Shown here piece after piece: positions 62,233 to 64,000 of a stretch of DNA of 64,000 bases. Source of the DNA: Brachycybe producta (Eukaryota > Arthropoda > Diplopoda > Playtdesmida > Andrognathidae); NCBI GenBank assembly GCA_036925085.1, contig JAUPFP010000004.1, positions 4,230,001 to 4,294,000 on the forward strand, in the 5' to 3' direction. The notes beneath the pieces are model-generated. The model worked only from the letters and a program-made list of their open reading frames with translations, was not told where the DNA came from and did no database searches. Made by a program: the position numbers and the translations under genes. Within the stretch, counting starts at the first letter, position 1. Every line of letters begins with the position of its first letter.

Positions 62233-62240
62233 TGACGTCA
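62233..62240. promoter_or_regulatory. CRE palindrome upstream of HSD17B4
   Basis: A perfect TGACGTCA, the CREB/ATF consensus, lies about 190 bases upstream of the HSD17B4 start codon. Position and perfect match make a promoter role plausible, but it is an inference. Confidence 0.45.
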
Positions 62241-62299
62241 TCCACCATTAAATACCCCTATTAAGACGTGCACTGAATAAGAAAAGAGATGGAGAAAAA

Positions 62300-63300
62300 A
62301 AAACTATGTCGACTTTTGATTCAGTTTTTATTTAAGCAGCTGCTGGCTATTCTTTCTTGTAATAGATAAAATATACTTTTAAATTGTGAACATGTTTTTT
62401 TTTAAATAAATGCTATCCTTGCTATTTCGCATAGGGGGGCAAGGAGGAGCTAGCTGTAATATTCATTTGACAAAACAAATAATAAAATATTATTGAAACT
62501 ACGAGGAAAAATAAACAAAAAAATAAGAATATTAGTTCATTACAACAACTATTTTTAATTTGTTCAAATTATTAATTATCAGTTCAAAATAATGACAAAG
62601 ACGGAAACTTGGCAAATAATTTGCAACTTAAAAAACTCGAAAAATGGTTCAAAACAGCATTCGAGAGTCTTCAGTAAAACAGGATTTTTTTTATGTTTAA
62701 ACGTTCAGCCACGAGTTCTAGTTGAAATTTAATATCTTAAATTCGGGCCATTATTACAAATTAAATTATATTTAACTAATGAAATATTTTTAAGTTAAAA
62801 AAGTGCAACTCTAGTAACTTTTTTTAATCTGTCACTAAATTACTGTTGCCATATTTGAAAATTAAACCACGTATGCATATAAAATTGCTTCACCAACAAA
62901 CAGCAATTTTAAGAAGGTTCGAAAAACGCATAAACGCAAAATGAAAAGCGAACCTGGAGGCAAAATATCTTTTGTGACACAACACGTTCCCTTCAAAAAC
63001 TATTAATTTTTGCCAACAAGAAGTTTATTTCGAAAGATTGACAACATGAAAATACTTATTAATACTTCCATAGTATTTGCTATTTTGAAACGTAGAATAA
63101 CCAAATTTCGAAAATGAGCTGCTCATACAACATCTTAAACCAATAATATACAATAGGCCTTGCAAGAACAGAAAATATTAAGAAGGAATGACAAAATCGA
63201 AATTCAGCAATCACAAATACCCTATTTTTTTCGACTACATTTTTCATAATGACCTACGAGCGAGCGTAGTGTTTTAAAAAAAAAACATTTCTTCACGAAG
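62300..63300. other. Intergenic DNA between HSD17B4 and ASH2L
   Basis: AT-rich, with no coding segment recognised. It should hold the HSD17B4 promoter at its left and the ASH2L 3' flank at its right. Confidence 0.5.
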
Positions 63301-63307
63301 TAACTTG

Positions 63308-63313
63308 TTTATT
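63308..63313 (-). terminator. Candidate ASH2L polyadenylation signal
   Basis: AATAAA on the minus strand lies about 305 bases past the ASH2L stop codon. It is the closest canonical hexamer I noticed. Confidence 0.4.
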
Positions 63314-63616
63314 GCATCGTCTTCGTTGACAACAAAGACTACGATTATTTTCAAGCACATATCGCACAGTTTTTTTAAAAGCATAGTTTTAACAAAATCA
63401 AGTAGAAAAAAGTTTACAAAATAATCTACAAGAATGACAAAAAGAGAAATTTGGTGATGCCAATCTGAAAACAAGTTTCTAAAAAGTTCTCTTCATAAAA
63501 TTCTTTCTAATAAAACTTCAGGCATAATTTATAGAACGCAGAGTTTAAGATTTTTTTCACTTCCATCAATCACATTATTTTAAAACAACATAAATGGTTT
63601 TTATAGTGATTACTTT

Positions 63617-64000
63617 TCAAACCATGTACGTGTCCAATCTAAGTTTACCGTCATTTTCAACAAGAAAAAGCGTGTCGGATAGCGCCTGTTCAACTATGGC
63701 TTCGTGTGCAGCATCACTCATCTAATTAAAAAGACAATTTCCTCGGTTAAGATAAGCAAAAAAAAAAAAAAACCACCAAAATCATTAAACATACAGCTCG
63801 AAATTTCACTTCCTTTGGAGGATATCTGAACTTTGGACCAAAATTAACTGAAATCTAATCAAAATCAGAACATTGAAAGAAACCGAACACCATTTACATC
63901 AATTAATTATATTTAAACACTCATTACCACTGCATTCTTGTAGATGGAGATTGCAGGATAATACGTTCCCTCGTAGATATCGTTCCAACCAGTCCCCTGA
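63617..64000 (-). CDS. ASH2L: ASH2-like histone methyltransferase complex subunit, C-terminal part only
   Basis: ASH2L is a core subunit of the MLL/SET1 (COMPASS) H3K4 methyltransferase complexes, in the nucleus. Three exons are visible: 63928 to the window edge, 63854-63795 and 63721-63617, joined in phase by two 73-base introns. They encode the end of the SPRY domain: NDIYEGTYYPAISIYKNAV, then ISVNFGPKFRYPPKEVKFRA, then MSDAAHEAIVEQALSDTLFL and the stop. These match the human C terminus ([48 protein letters not shown]). The last residues (VENDGKLRLDTYMV) do not match the human SPPWEP ending. The rest of the gene lies beyond the right edge. Confidence 0.9.

Noticed and set aside
1-64000. CRISPR arrays, bacterial operons, prophage
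   Set aside because: The multi-intron animal genes, absence of long bacterial frames and lack of regularly spaced direct repeats exclude these.

Overview
The window is AT-rich nuclear DNA from an animal. The genes have many spliceosomal introns, and four conserved metazoan genes can be rebuilt exon by exon. From left to right they are IPO11 (importin-11, minus strand, complete, 25 coding exons), SSR2 (TRAP-beta, plus strand, 5 coding exons), HSD17B4 (peroxisomal multifunctional enzyme type 2, minus strand, 18 coding exons), and the 3' end of ASH2L (minus strand, running off the right edge). The protein divergence, the mixture of 60-120 base introns with multi-kilobase repeat-filled introns, and the base composition suggest an invertebrate. 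An ascidian-like tunicate is my best guess, but I cannot prove it from the sequence.

Layout: positions 1 to about 26 kb hold no gene I can recognise, only AT-rich intergenic (or possibly intronic) DNA with microsatellites, a degenerate GT-rich minisatellite, a tRNA-derived SINE and several terminal-inverted-repeat (TIR) elements. Positions 26782-54671 are IPO11. Its first 14 exons are packed into about 4.4 kb, while its last 11 are spread over about 21 kb of introns carrying SINEs and hAT-like, Harbinger-like and pogo-like elements. IPO11 and SSR2 are head to head, about 2.3 kb apart, and that gap contains two repeat copies. SSR2 and HSD17B4 converge, with stop codons about 645 bases apart. 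HSD17B4 ends in the peroxisomal import signal SKL. About 190 bases upstream of its start codon lies a perfect cAMP-response-element palindrome. ASH2L lies upstream of HSD17B4 on the same strand.

The genes are housekeeping functions (nuclear import, ER translocon, peroxisomal beta-oxidation, H3K4 methylation) and show no sign of acting in one pathway. The most notable observations are these: a complete AT-AC (U12-type) intron in IPO11; a U12-like GT-AG intron in neighbouring SSR2; a GC-AG intron in HSD17B4; a two-copy element that carries Pol III A and B boxes between 12-base inverted ends; a MITE family seen both alone and inside a longer repeat; and a possible alternative terminal exon of IPO11.
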